64,000 nucleotides of DNA, taken from JANLYQ01 sp031365725. Its GTDB lineage: Bacteria > Actinomycetota > Actinomycetes > JACCUZ01. The translations under genes and the position numbers were made by a program. The stretch covers positions 56,857 to 120,856 of the forward strand of contig JANLYQ010000018.1 in NCBI GenBank assembly GCA_031365725.1, written 5' to 3'. This document shows positions 1 to 6,702 of the stretch, in pieces; the first letter of the stretch is position 1, and the number at the start of each line of letters is the position of its first letter. The notes below the pieces were generated by a model. The model ran no database searches. It had not been told where the DNA came from and worked only from the letters and a program-made list of their open reading frames with translations.

Positions 1-189
1 CAGAGCGAGGAAGCCGGCGGTGCGCTCATCGATGCGCACGTGCAACCGCACGAGCCCCTCGGCATCCGCGGCGTGCAGCGCGAACGACAGCGGCGCGTTG
101 CGCGACCCCGGGCAGAGCACCGCCTCGCGCACACCGTCCTCGACCAGCTGGTCGACGATGGCGCGGGCCAGAGCAGTCGACGGGTTCAC
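1..189 (-). CDS. menD: MenD, SEPHCHC synthase (partial, N-terminus only)
   Basis: This is the first ~63 residues of 2-succinyl-5-enolpyruvyl-6-hydroxy-3-cyclohexene-1-carboxylate synthase, the thiamine-diphosphate enzyme that condenses isochorismate and 2-oxoglutarate in menaquinone synthesis. Reading leftwards from a GTG at 189 gives NPSTALARAIVDQLVEDGV, then LCPGSRNAPLSFAL and RIDERTAGFLAL. The CPGSRNAPL and DER-AGF blocks are the typical MenD N-terminal motifs. The gene runs off the left edge. Its GTG overlaps the TGA of menC by four bases (GTGA), so menC and menD are translationally coupled, with menC upstream. Confidence 0.9.
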   Translation of the reverse strand, partial: MNPSTALARAIVDQLVEDGVREAVLCPGSRNAPLSFALHAADAEGLVRLHVRIDERTAGFLAL

Positions 190-1124
190 GCGAGCGACCC
201 TACGGAGGTGAGGCGGGCGAGCCAGCGGGCAGTCGTCGCATCGTCTGCGGCGGGCGCGGAAGCTGCGTCGACATCAGGGCGTACGACGGGGAGCGCGCCG
301 TCGACGACCACCATTGGCGAGGAGGTCACGTCGCCCTCGAGCAGCTGCAGGGTGGCCAGCCCGCACGCATAGGGCAGCTCGGGCAGCGCGGCGGCCAGGG
401 CCAGGCCCGCGGCGATGCCGACCGAGGTCTCCAGGGCTGAGGAGACCACCACCGGCAGGCCGATCTGCTCGGCGATGCGCAGGCACGCCGCCACTCCCCC
501 GAGCGGCTGCACCTTGAGCACCGCGACGTCGGCCGCCTCGAGCCGACGCACCCGCAGCGGGTCGGCGGCCCGGCGGATCGACTCGTCGGCGGCGATCGGC
601 ACCTGCACCTGTCGGCGTACCCGGGCGAGGTCCTCGACCGAGGCGCACGGCTGCTCGACGTACTCCAGGCCGCCGCCAGCGCGGTCAAGCAGGCGGGTCA
701 TGCGCACCGCGGTGTCGACGTCCCAGGCACCGTTCGCGTCGACCCGGACCCGGCCACCGGGACCACCCTCGGCGAGGGCAGCGACCACCGCCTCGACCCG
801 GGCGACGTCGTCGGACTCGGCCTGGCCGGGCTCGGCGACCTTGACCTTGGCGGTCCGACAGCCGTGTGACTCACGCACGACCCGCGCTGCCAGGTCGGGT
901 CCGACCGCGGGCACGGTGACGTTCACCGGGATCGTCGTACGTCGTGGGGCGGGCCACCCGACGTCGGCTGCCTCGCGCGCGGCAGCCAGCCACGACATGC
1001 ACTCGGCGTGGTCGTAGTCCCAGAACGGCGACCACTCGGCCCACCCCGCGTCGCCGCGCAGCAGCACGCCTTCGCGCACGTCGATGCCGCGGAAGCGTGT
1101 GCGCATCGGGATGGCGAACACCAC
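186..1124 (-). CDS. menC: MenC, o-succinylbenzoate synthase
   Basis: This is an enolase-superfamily dehydratase that converts SHCHC to o-succinylbenzoate in the cytosol, the step after MenD. The protein of about 312 residues shows the family ligands and bases in order: a KVKV lysine pair near residue 105, RVDANGAWD, YVEQPC, AADES and LKVQPLGG. The frame is open to an ATG at 1241, but that would run through the divergent menB promoter and start. GTG 1124 (with GTG 1121 and ATG 1106 as alternatives) leads into FAIPMRTRFRGI, which matches where known MenC proteins begin. No good Shine-Dalgarno sequence is visible. The gene ends in a GTGA overlap with menD and is transcribed away from menB. Confidence 0.88.
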   Translation of the reverse strand: MVFAIPMRTRFRGIDVREGVLLRGDAGWAEWSPFWDYDHAECMSWLAAAREAADVGWPAPRRTTIPVNVTVPAVGPDLAARVVRESHGCRTAKVKVAEPGQAESDDVARVEAVVAALAEGGPGGRVRVDANGAWDVDTAVRMTRLLDRAGGGLEYVEQPCASVEDLARVRRQVQVPIAADESIRRAADPLRVRRLEAADVAVLKVQPLGGVAACLRIAEQIGLPVVVSSALETSVGIAAGLALAAALPELPYACGLATLQLLEGDVTSSPMVVVDGALPVVRPDVDAASAPAADDATTARWLARLTSVGSLA

Positions 1125-1154
1125 CGGGGCACCAACGGCGGGGGGCACGGCACC

Positions 1155-1160
1155 TATCCT
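1155..1160 (+). promoter_or_regulatory. -10 element of a probable leaderless menB promoter
   Basis: TATCCT lies exactly 7 nt before the GTG of menB, with no Shine-Dalgarno sequence between them. Transcription would begin at or next to the start codon. The 43-bp gap between the divergent menC and menB starts must also hold the menC promoter unless menC is transcribed from further upstream. Confidence 0.55.
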
Positions 1161-1167
1161 CGCCGAT

Positions 1168-2115
1168 GTGACCGCGGAGCCGAGTGACAGTGCGCTGTTC
1201 GACCCATCCCGCTGGGAACAGGTCGCAGGCTTCGACCTCACCGACGTGACCTACCACCGAGCGGTGGTCGAGGGTCCGGGGCGCGGCACCGTGCGCATCG
1301 CGTTCGACCGGCCGGGCGTGCGCAACGCGTTCCGGCCGCACACCGTCGACGAGCTCTACCGGGTGCTCGACCACGCCCGGATGACGCCTGATGTGGGGTG
1401 CGTGCTGCTGACCGGCAACGGTCCGTCTGAGCGCGACGGCGGACACGCGTTCTGCTCCGGCGGCGACCAGCGGATCCGGGGTCGCAGCGGCTATCAGTAC
1501 GCCGCCGGCGAGACGGCCGACTCGATGACTGCCGATGAGCAAGCACGCGTCAAGGCCGCCGGCGGGCGGCTGCACATCCTTGAGGTGCAGCGGCTGATCC
1601 GCACGATGCCCAAGGTCGTCGTCGCGGTCGTCAACGGCTGGGCTGCCGGCGGCGGGCACTCGCTGCACGTGGTGTGCGACCTCACCATCGCGTCGCGGGA
1701 GCATGCGAGGTTCAAGCAGACCGATGCCGATGTGGGGTCGTTCGACGCGGGTTACGGATCGGCGTACCTCGCGAAGATGGTCGGGCAGAAGAACGCCCGG
1801 GAGATCTTCTTCCTCGGCCGGACCTACACCGCTGACGACATGCACCGGATGGGCGCGGTCAACATCGTCGCCGACCACGCCGACCTGGAGAAGGTGGCGC
1901 TGGAGGTGGCGGCCGAGGTCAACGGCAAGAGCCCGACCGCGCAACGGATGTTGAAGTTTGCCTTCAACCTCGTGGACGACGGCCTGATGGGGCAACAGGT
2001 TTTCGCGGGTGAGGCGACCCGGCTCGCCTACCTGACCGACGAGGCCGTCGAGGGCCGGGACGCCTTCCTCGAGAAGCGGGCGCCGGACTGGTCGGCGTAC
2101 CCCTGGTACTACTGA
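1168..2115 (+). CDS. menB: MenB, 1,4-dihydroxy-2-naphthoyl-CoA synthase
   Basis: This is a crotonase-fold enzyme of about 315 residues that cyclises o-succinylbenzoyl-CoA to DHNA-CoA in menaquinone synthesis. It shows FCSGGDQRIRG (first oxyanion-hole region), AGGGHSLHVVCDLTIAS (second oxyanion-hole glycines) and the MenB signature block DVGSFDAGYGSAYLAKMVG. The C-terminus KRAPDWSAYPWYY is characteristic. The frame extends upstream to ATG 1084, but GTG 1168 fits the family N-terminus and sits 7 nt after a -10 hexamer. It is divergent from menC and converges on the oxidoreductase at 2134. Confidence 0.93.
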   Translation: MTAEPSDSALFDPSRWEQVAGFDLTDVTYHRAVVEGPGRGTVRIAFDRPGVRNAFRPHTVDELYRVLDHARMTPDVGCVLLTGNGPSERDGGHAFCSGGDQRIRGRSGYQYAAGETADSMTADEQARVKAAGGRLHILEVQRLIRTMPKVVVAVVNGWAAGGGHSLHVVCDLTIASREHARFKQTDADVGSFDAGYGSAYLAKMVGQKNAREIFFLGRTYTADDMHRMGAVNIVADHADLEKVALEVAAEVNGKSPTAQRMLKFAFNLVDDGLMGQQVFAGEATRLAYLTDEAVEGRDAFLEKRAPDWSAYPWYY

Positions 2116-2128
2116 CCCGACACGGGTC
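2114..2128. terminator. Short hairpin between convergent genes
   Basis: GACCCG-ACA-CGGGTC forms a 6-bp perfect stem with a 3-nt loop, overlapping the menB stop and lying just before the stop of the convergent oxidoreductase. There is no U-tract, as is common in actinobacteria. It could act as a bidirectional terminator. Confidence 0.45.
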
Positions 2129-2133
2129 CATGG

Positions 2134-3165
2134 TTACTGCGACGGCAGGATCACAGCCTTCCCGCGGATCCGGCCGGCGCGCAGGTCGTTGATGGCCTCA
2201 GGCGCCGCGGCGAGCGGGTAGGCACGGTCGAGCCACGGGGTGACGTGACCACTCTCGACCATCGCCCTGAGTTCGTCGAGGTCGGCGGCGTTCTCCGACG
2301 CGATGAAGGTGCCGAGCCGCTGCTTCACGACGAGGGACAAGGCCATCGCGCGCAGCTGTCGGTCGGTCCCGCCGAGCCACCGGCCGCCCCCCTCGCCGCC
2401 GGTGATGAGCAGCGTGCCGCGTGGGGTGAGCAGGCGGCGGAGACCGCGCAGCGGGCGGTTTCCGCCGATGTCGAGGATCACGTCGAAGGTCCCGGCAAGG
2501 GAGCCGAGGTCATCTGTCGTGTAGTCGATGACGTGGTCGGCACCCAGCGAGCGCACGAGGTCAAGCTTGGCGGCGCTCGCGACACCGGTGACCTCCGCGC
2601 CGGCCGCCTTGGCCAGCTGCACGGCGATGTGGCCGACGCCTCCGGAGGCACCGAGGACGAGGACGCGCTGACCCGAGGCAACCCCGCTGCGGCGGACGGC
2701 CTGTAGCGCGGTGAGTCCCGAGACCGGGACCGCCGCAGCCTGTTCGAACGTGAGGTTGGCGGGCTTGCGCGCGAGCTTGTGCGGGCTGGCAATCGCCTGC
2801 TCGGCGAACGTTCCCCGGCCGAACCCGTAGACCTCGTCACCCACCTGGAAGGACGTGACGCCGGCGCCGACGGCAGCGACCCGACCGGCGAGGTCGCCGC
2901 CGCGCACGCGGGACTTGGGTGCGCGCAGCCCGTAACCGGCCAGGCGGATGGGGTAAGGAAGGCCGGTCATCAGATGCCACACGCCCTGGTCGAGGCCCGC
3001 GGCCTGCACGCTGACCAGAACGTCGTCCGCACCGACGTCGGGTAGGGGGACTCTCTCGACGCGAAGGACAGCGTCGGCGTCGCCGTAGGCGTCCTGGACG
3101 AGGGCCAGCATGGTGGCGGCCGGGGTGGGCGCATCCTGCACGGGTGGGGAGAGGTGGAGAGTCAT
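2134..3165 (-). CDS. NAD(P)-dependent quinone oxidoreductase (medium-chain dehydrogenase/reductase)
   Basis: This is an MDR-superfamily protein of about 343 residues. The N-terminal GroES-like domain (about residues 15-135) is followed by a Rossmann domain with VLVLGASGGVGHIAVQLAKAAG near residue 165, the NADPH-binding signature of quinone oxidoreductases. The paired cysteines of zinc alcohol dehydrogenases are absent, so it is probably a zinc-free quinone or enal reductase; its substrate is unknown. ATG 3165 is preceded by a good AAGGAA ribosome site. An open frame continues upstream to 3594 but has no coding character. The gene is divergent from a TetR repressor, and its promoter carries two palindromic operators (3188-3200 and 3211-3223), so it is very likely that repressor's target. 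An electrophile- or quinone-responsive detoxification role is inferred. Confidence 0.85.
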   Translation of the reverse strand: MTLHLSPPVQDAPTPAATMLALVQDAYGDADAVLRVERVPLPDVGADDVLVSVQAAGLDQGVWHLMTGLPYPIRLAGYGLRAPKSRVRGGDLAGRVAAVGAGVTSFQVGDEVYGFGRGTFAEQAIASPHKLARKPANLTFEQAAAVPVSGLTALQAVRRSGVASGQRVLVLGASGGVGHIAVQLAKAAGAEVTGVASAAKLDLVRSLGADHVIDYTTDDLGSLAGTFDVILDIGGNRPLRGLRRLLTPRGTLLITGGEGGGRWLGGTDRQLRAMALSLVVKQRLGTFIASENAADLDELRAMVESGHVTPWLDRAYPLAAAPEAINDLRAGRIRGKAVILPSQ

Positions 3166-3187
3166 GAGAGTTCCTTCATTTGCTGTT

Positions 3188-3231
3188 CTTACGGTGTAAG
3201 TAAAGATAGCCTTACGTCGTAAGGTTGTCAA
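3188..3231 (-). promoter_or_regulatory. Consensus promoter of the oxidoreductase with two TetR-type operators
   Basis: On the minus strand TTGACA (3226-3231) is followed after exactly 17 nt by TATCTT (3203-3208), a near-ideal primary-sigma promoter. Operator A, CTTACGTCGTAAG (3211-3223), fills the spacer. Operator B, CTTACGGTGTAAG (3188-3200), lies at the expected start site. Both are CTTAC-N3-GTAAG inverted repeats spaced 23 bp apart. Occupation of either would block RNA polymerase. The ribosome site AAGGAA and ATG 3165 follow. Confidence 0.85.
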
Positions 3232-3270
3232 GCGCCGCCACCACCACCGCAACCGAGAGCAGGTACGCCG

Positions 3271-3969
3271 ATGTCCCCGCGTGGCACACCCGAGTCGTCC
3301 GCATCTCGGACCCACCCGCCGCTGACCCGGACGCCGCTCAGCCGCGACCGCATCCTCCGGACCGGGCTCGTCCTCGCCGATGAGCATGGGCTGGAGTGGC
3401 TGAGCATGCGCAAGCTCGGCCAGGCCCTCGACGTCGAGGCGATGTCGCTCTACCACCACGTGTCGAACAAGGAGGACCTCGTCGACGGGATGATCGACCT
3501 TGTCTTCGCCGAGATCGAGTTCCCCGTCGACGGTGACTGGCAGACGGCCATGCGAGCACGAGCCGTCTGCGTGCGCGCGGTGCTCGGCCGGCACCGCTGG
3601 GCCAACGGGCTCATGGAGTCCCGCAGCTCACCGGGGCCGGCCAACCTGCGTCACCACGACAGCGTCATCGGCTGCCTTCGGCGGGCCGGCTTCTCGGTGC
3701 CGCTGGTGGCGCACGCCTACTCGCTGCTGGACAGCTACACCTACGGCTTCGCGATGTCCGACCGCGCGCTGCCGTTCGAGTCCCCGGAGCAGATCGCCGA
3801 GCTCGCGCAGGCCATCCTGTCCCGGTTCCCGGTCGACGAGTTTCCGCACCTCGCCGAGCTCACCTTCGACCACGTGCTCACGCCCGGCTATGACTACGGC
3901 ATCGAGTTCGCCTTCGGTCTCGACCTCGTGATCAACGGACTGCAGCACGCCCTGGCGCGTGCTGGCTGA
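3271..3969 (+). CDS. TetR/AcrR-family transcriptional repressor
   Basis: This protein of about 232 residues has an N-terminal TetR helix-turn-helix around residues 27-75, with LSMRKLGQALDVEAMSLYHH as recognition region followed by SNKEDLVDGMID. A C-terminal ligand/dimerisation domain of the TetR_C_1 type follows. It is divergent from the quinone oxidoreductase, and the intergenic region contains two CTTAC-N3-GTAAG palindromes. The simplest model is that it represses the oxidoreductase, and perhaps itself, until an unknown small molecule binds. The start at ATG 3271 follows a modest GAGCAGG site; the 25-residue Ser/Pro/Thr-rich leader before the HTH may be shorter in vivo. Confidence 0.88.
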   Translation: MSPRGTPESSASRTHPPLTRTPLSRDRILRTGLVLADEHGLEWLSMRKLGQALDVEAMSLYHHVSNKEDLVDGMIDLVFAEIEFPVDGDWQTAMRARAVCVRAVLGRHRWANGLMESRSSPGPANLRHHDSVIGCLRRAGFSVPLVAHAYSLLDSYTYGFAMSDRALPFESPEQIAELAQAILSRFPVDEFPHLAELTFDHVLTPGYDYGIEFAFGLDLVINGLQHALARAG

Positions 3970-4018
3970 CGTGAACGAGAGCGCGCCGCTGACCCCTGGC
4001 CGGCGCAGCAGTCACCAG

Positions 4019-4024
4019 TAGAGT
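4019..4024 (+). promoter_or_regulatory. -10 element of a probable leaderless promoter (GNAT gene)
   Basis: TAGAGT ends 6 nt before the ATG at 4031, and no ribosome-binding site lies between them. This fits a leaderless transcript. Confidence 0.5.
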
Positions 4025-4030
4025 CGCCGC

Positions 4031-4543
4031 ATGCCGGCGATGTCCAAGCCCGAGGTGGTGCTCCGTCCGTTCACCGCCAAGGAGTATCCGGCGTACCGAG
4101 CCCGGCTGGTGCCGACGTATGCCGACGAGTTGACTCGGGGCCGCGGCGTCCCGCCGGACATATCACTGACCAAGGCGGAGAAGTCGTTCCCGTCGACCCT
4201 GGACGAGCTGCTGGCCGAGGTTGGAGCCTCCCTGTCCCGGGTGCTGGCCGACGGCCAGGACGTGGGCTGGTTGTGGCTCTCACCTGCACCAGACGGAGTG
4301 GACAGCCTGTTCATCTACGACATCGAGATCGACGAGGCGCATCGCGGCCGAGGCCTTGGCCGCGCCACGATGCTCGCCGCGGAAGAGGTCGCCCGGCGGG
4401 ACGGCTGGTCGGCGATCCGGCTGAACGTGTTCGGCGGGAACACGGCGGCGGAGTCGCTCTACCGGTCGTTGGGCTACGAGACCGACTCGATCCTGATGTC
4501 GAAGTCGCTGTCTGCAGCCGGCAGGGCTGAGGACGTCCGCTGA
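4031..4543 (+). CDS. GNAT-family N-acetyltransferase
   Basis: This protein of about 170 residues has the GNAT fold. The acetyl-CoA-binding motif A is HRGRGLGRATMLAAEEVARR near residue 108, followed by LNVFGGNTAAESLYRSLGYE, the usual beta5/alpha4 region. The substrate cannot be inferred. It starts at ATG 4031 immediately after a -10 hexamer, so its mRNA is probably leaderless. Its stop overlaps a possible CTG start of menE, and it may be the first gene of a GNAT-menE-menA transcript, although nothing suggests a menaquinone role for the acetyltransferase itself. Confidence 0.85.
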   Translation: MPAMSKPEVVLRPFTAKEYPAYRARLVPTYADELTRGRGVPPDISLTKAEKSFPSTLDELLAEVGASLSRVLADGQDVGWLWLSPAPDGVDSLFIYDIEIDEAHRGRGLGRATMLAAEEVARRDGWSAIRLNVFGGNTAAESLYRSLGYETDSILMSKSLSAAGRAEDVR

Positions 4544-4584
4544 GCCGCGCGCTGCGCGGCCTGACTGCGCCGACGGGTGCAGAC

Positions 4585-5706
4585 GTGGTCACGTCGTTGG
4601 TGCCGGCTCTGGCCGCAGCGCTCGACGGCGCTGGGCCGGCGTTACTGCCGCTGCCGACCGGCGGTCGACGCGGGGACGTTCTCGCGGCGATGGACGTCAC
4701 GCAACCGCTGGAACGCAACGACGTGGCGTTGGTCGTGGCGACGTCGGGTTCGACCGGCGAGCCGAAGGGAGTGCTCCTCACCGCCGATGCGCTGAGGGCA
4801 TCAGCGACCGCGACGCATGAGCGGCTCGGCGGCGGTGGCCAGTGGCTGCTGGCGTTGCCGGTCAGCAGCATCGCCGGGCTGACCGTGCTGGTGCGTTCGC
4901 TGATGGCGCGCACGCGACCGGAGGTCGTCGACCTCTACGGCGGCTTCTCGGTGGCTGCCTTCACCGAGGCGACCGCGCGGTTGCGGACCGACGTCCCGCG
5001 CTACACCTCGCTCGTGCCGACGCAGCTGCGCCGGCGGTTGGGCGCGGGGCAGGGGCCGGCGCTGTCGTCCTACGACGCGGTGCTGGTCGGTGGCGCCGCA
5101 CTCGCGCCGACGCTGCGCGACGAGGCGGCTGCTGCCGGGGTGCGCGTCGTGACGACGTACGGGATGTCGGAGACGTGCGGCGGGTGCGTGTACGACGGGG
5201 AGTCGCTGGCCGGGGTCACCGTGGACATCGGCGACGACGGGCGGGTCGAGCTCGGGGGGCCGACGGTCTTCGTCGGCTACCGGCTGCGGCCGGGGCTGAC
5301 GGCCGCAGCTCTGGTCGACGGTCGGCATCTGACGCAGGACCTGGGTCGCTGGTTGCCGGACGGGCGGCTCGAGGTGCTCGGCCGCGTTGACGACGTGATC
5401 GTCAGCGGTGGCGTCAATGTGCCTTCCGCACTGGTCGAGCGGGTGCTGTCCGGGCACCCGGGCGTGGCGGCCTGCGCCGTGGTCGGGCGGCCGGACGCGG
5501 AGTGGGGCGAGCGGGTAGTGGCGGTCGTGCAGCCGGTCGACTGGTCGGCTGCGCCGACGATCGAGGACCTGCGCAGCTTTGCGGCTGGCTCGCTGGACAA
5601 GGCGGCGTTGCCGCGTCAGGTGGTGGCCCTGCAGCTGTTGCCGGTGCTCCCCTCCGGCAAGCCCGACAAGGAGGCAGTGCGTACGCTCCTGCGCGACCGC
5701 CCGTAG
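4585..5706 (+). CDS. menE: MenE, o-succinylbenzoate-CoA ligase
   Basis: This is an ANL-superfamily adenylate-forming enzyme that activates o-succinylbenzoate to its CoA thioester for MenB. It has about 373 residues from GTG 4585. Motifs in order are the P-loop ATSGSTGEPKGV (~residue 51), VLVGGAALAP, TYGMSETCGGCVYDG (A5), the GRVDDVIVSGG hinge, and PSGKPDKEAV with the catalytic A10 lysine near the C-terminus. The chosen GTG has no ribosome site. An in-frame CTG at 4540, overlapping the upstream TGA, is preceded by GAGGA with 6-nt spacing and adds residues that start with SRALRGL. That CTG may be the true start. It is followed after about 40 nt by menA. Confidence 0.9.
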   Translation: MVTSLVPALAAALDGAGPALLPLPTGGRRGDVLAAMDVTQPLERNDVALVVATSGSTGEPKGVLLTADALRASATATHERLGGGGQWLLALPVSSIAGLTVLVRSLMARTRPEVVDLYGGFSVAAFTEATARLRTDVPRYTSLVPTQLRRRLGAGQGPALSSYDAVLVGGAALAPTLRDEAAAAGVRVVTTYGMSETCGGCVYDGESLAGVTVDIGDDGRVELGGPTVFVGYRLRPGLTAAALVDGRHLTQDLGRWLPDGRLEVLGRVDDVIVSGGVNVPSALVERVLSGHPGVAACAVVGRPDAEWGERVVAVVQPVDWSAAPTIEDLRSFAAGSLDKAALPRQVVALQLLPVLPSGKPDKEAVRTLLRDRP

Positions 5707-5748
5707 TTCCTACGCATGACTCGCACCCCTACCGGAGGATCCGCGCCG

Positions 5749-6618
5749 ATGGCCACGCCAGCCCAGTGGCTCGAGGGCGCCCGGCCGCGGACGTTGCCGG
5801 CGGCCGTCGCGCCGGTGGCGGCCGGGACCGGCGCCGCCGCGGCGGTCGACGGGTTTGTGGCATGGCGAGCCCTGCTGGCGCTTGTGGTCGCGGTGGCGTT
5901 GCAGGTGGCGGTGAACTTCGCCAACGACTACAGCGACGGCGTCCGAGGGACGGATGACGACCGGGTCGGACCGCTACGGCTGGTCGGGTCAGGTGTCGCC
6001 TCGCCAGGGGCGGTGAAGCGGGCAGCGCTGCTCTCGTTCGGGGTCGCGGGGGTGGCCGGGCTGGTGCTCGCGCTCGCTGTCGCCTGGTGGCTGATCGCGG
6101 TGGGTGCGGCGTGCGTGGTGGCTGCGTGGTTCTACACCGGCGGGCGGTCGCCGTACGGCTACCGCGGGCTCGGCGAGGTGTCGGTCTTCGTGTTCTTCGG
6201 TCTCGTCGCCACGGTCGGGACGACCTTCGTGCAGGCCGAGCGGGTGACGTCGGCGACAGTGTTGGCCGGTGTGGGCTGTGGGGCCCTTGCCTGCGCGATC
6301 CTCGTCGCCAACAACCTGCGCGACATACCCACCGACGGGCCGGCGGGCAAGCGGACGCTCGCCGTGCGGCTCGGGGACCGCCGGACCCGGCTGTTCTACC
6401 TGGCGTTGGTGCTGACGGCGTACGCCGCGGTCGTGCTGATCGCGCTGCAGCACCCGCTGACGGTGATCACGTTGGGCACGGCGCTGCCGGCTCTGCGTCC
6501 GGTGCTCGGTGTGCTGGCGGGCGCAGTCGGGCGAGAGCTCGTGCCGGCGCTCAAGGAGACCGGACTGCTGCTGCTGGTGTACGGCGTCGTCCTGGGCGTC
6601 ACGCTCTCGTTGTCCTGA
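5749..6618 (+). CDS. menA: MenA, 1,4-dihydroxy-2-naphthoate polyprenyltransferase
   Basis: This is an UbiA-superfamily integral membrane prenyltransferase that attaches the isoprenoid tail to DHNA to give demethylmenaquinone. It has about 289 residues and roughly nine hydrophobic segments. The first aspartate-rich motif is NFANDYSDGVRGTDDDR and the second NNLRDIPTDGPAGKRTLAVR, both polyprenyl-diphosphate/Mg sites. The frame is open from ATG 5716, but ATG 5749 is preceded by a perfect GGAGGA (5734-5739) at 9-nt spacing and starts next to the conserved WLEGARPRTLPAAVAPV. It lies just downstream of menE in the same direction. Confidence 0.92.
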   Translation: MATPAQWLEGARPRTLPAAVAPVAAGTGAAAAVDGFVAWRALLALVVAVALQVAVNFANDYSDGVRGTDDDRVGPLRLVGSGVASPGAVKRAALLSFGVAGVAGLVLALAVAWWLIAVGAACVVAAWFYTGGRSPYGYRGLGEVSVFVFFGLVATVGTTFVQAERVTSATVLAGVGCGALACAILVANNLRDIPTDGPAGKRTLAVRLGDRRTRLFYLALVLTAYAAVVLIALQHPLTVITLGTALPALRPVLGVLAGAVGRELVPALKETGLLLLVYGVVLGVTLSLS

Positions 6619-6633
6619 GCGCTGCCGTCGCAC

Positions 6634-6665
6634 GATGTTGTGATGTTGTGATGTTGTGATGTTGT
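6634..6665. repeat. Four perfect tandem copies of GATGTTGT
   Basis: Four contiguous 8-bp units, GATGTTGT, occupy 6634-6665 in the short gap between menA and the convergent DUF222-HNH gene. The tract is AT-richer than its surroundings. It looks like a slippage-prone microsatellite; no function is apparent. Confidence 0.9.
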
Positions 6666-6702
6666 CCCAGGGAGGTGACGTTCTCTTGGGTGCCTGTCGG
6701 GC

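Noticed and set aside
871..1995. Minus-strand frame of ~374 codons opposite menB
   Set aside because: Composition is of a shadow frame and it crosses the menC start; menB on the plus strand is unambiguous.
3971..3982. GTGAACGAGAGC, identical to 12 bases of the Rex operator at 20799-20810
   Set aside because: The flanks (GAC...GCGCC) do not form the second half-site and no relevant promoter is there; probably chance.
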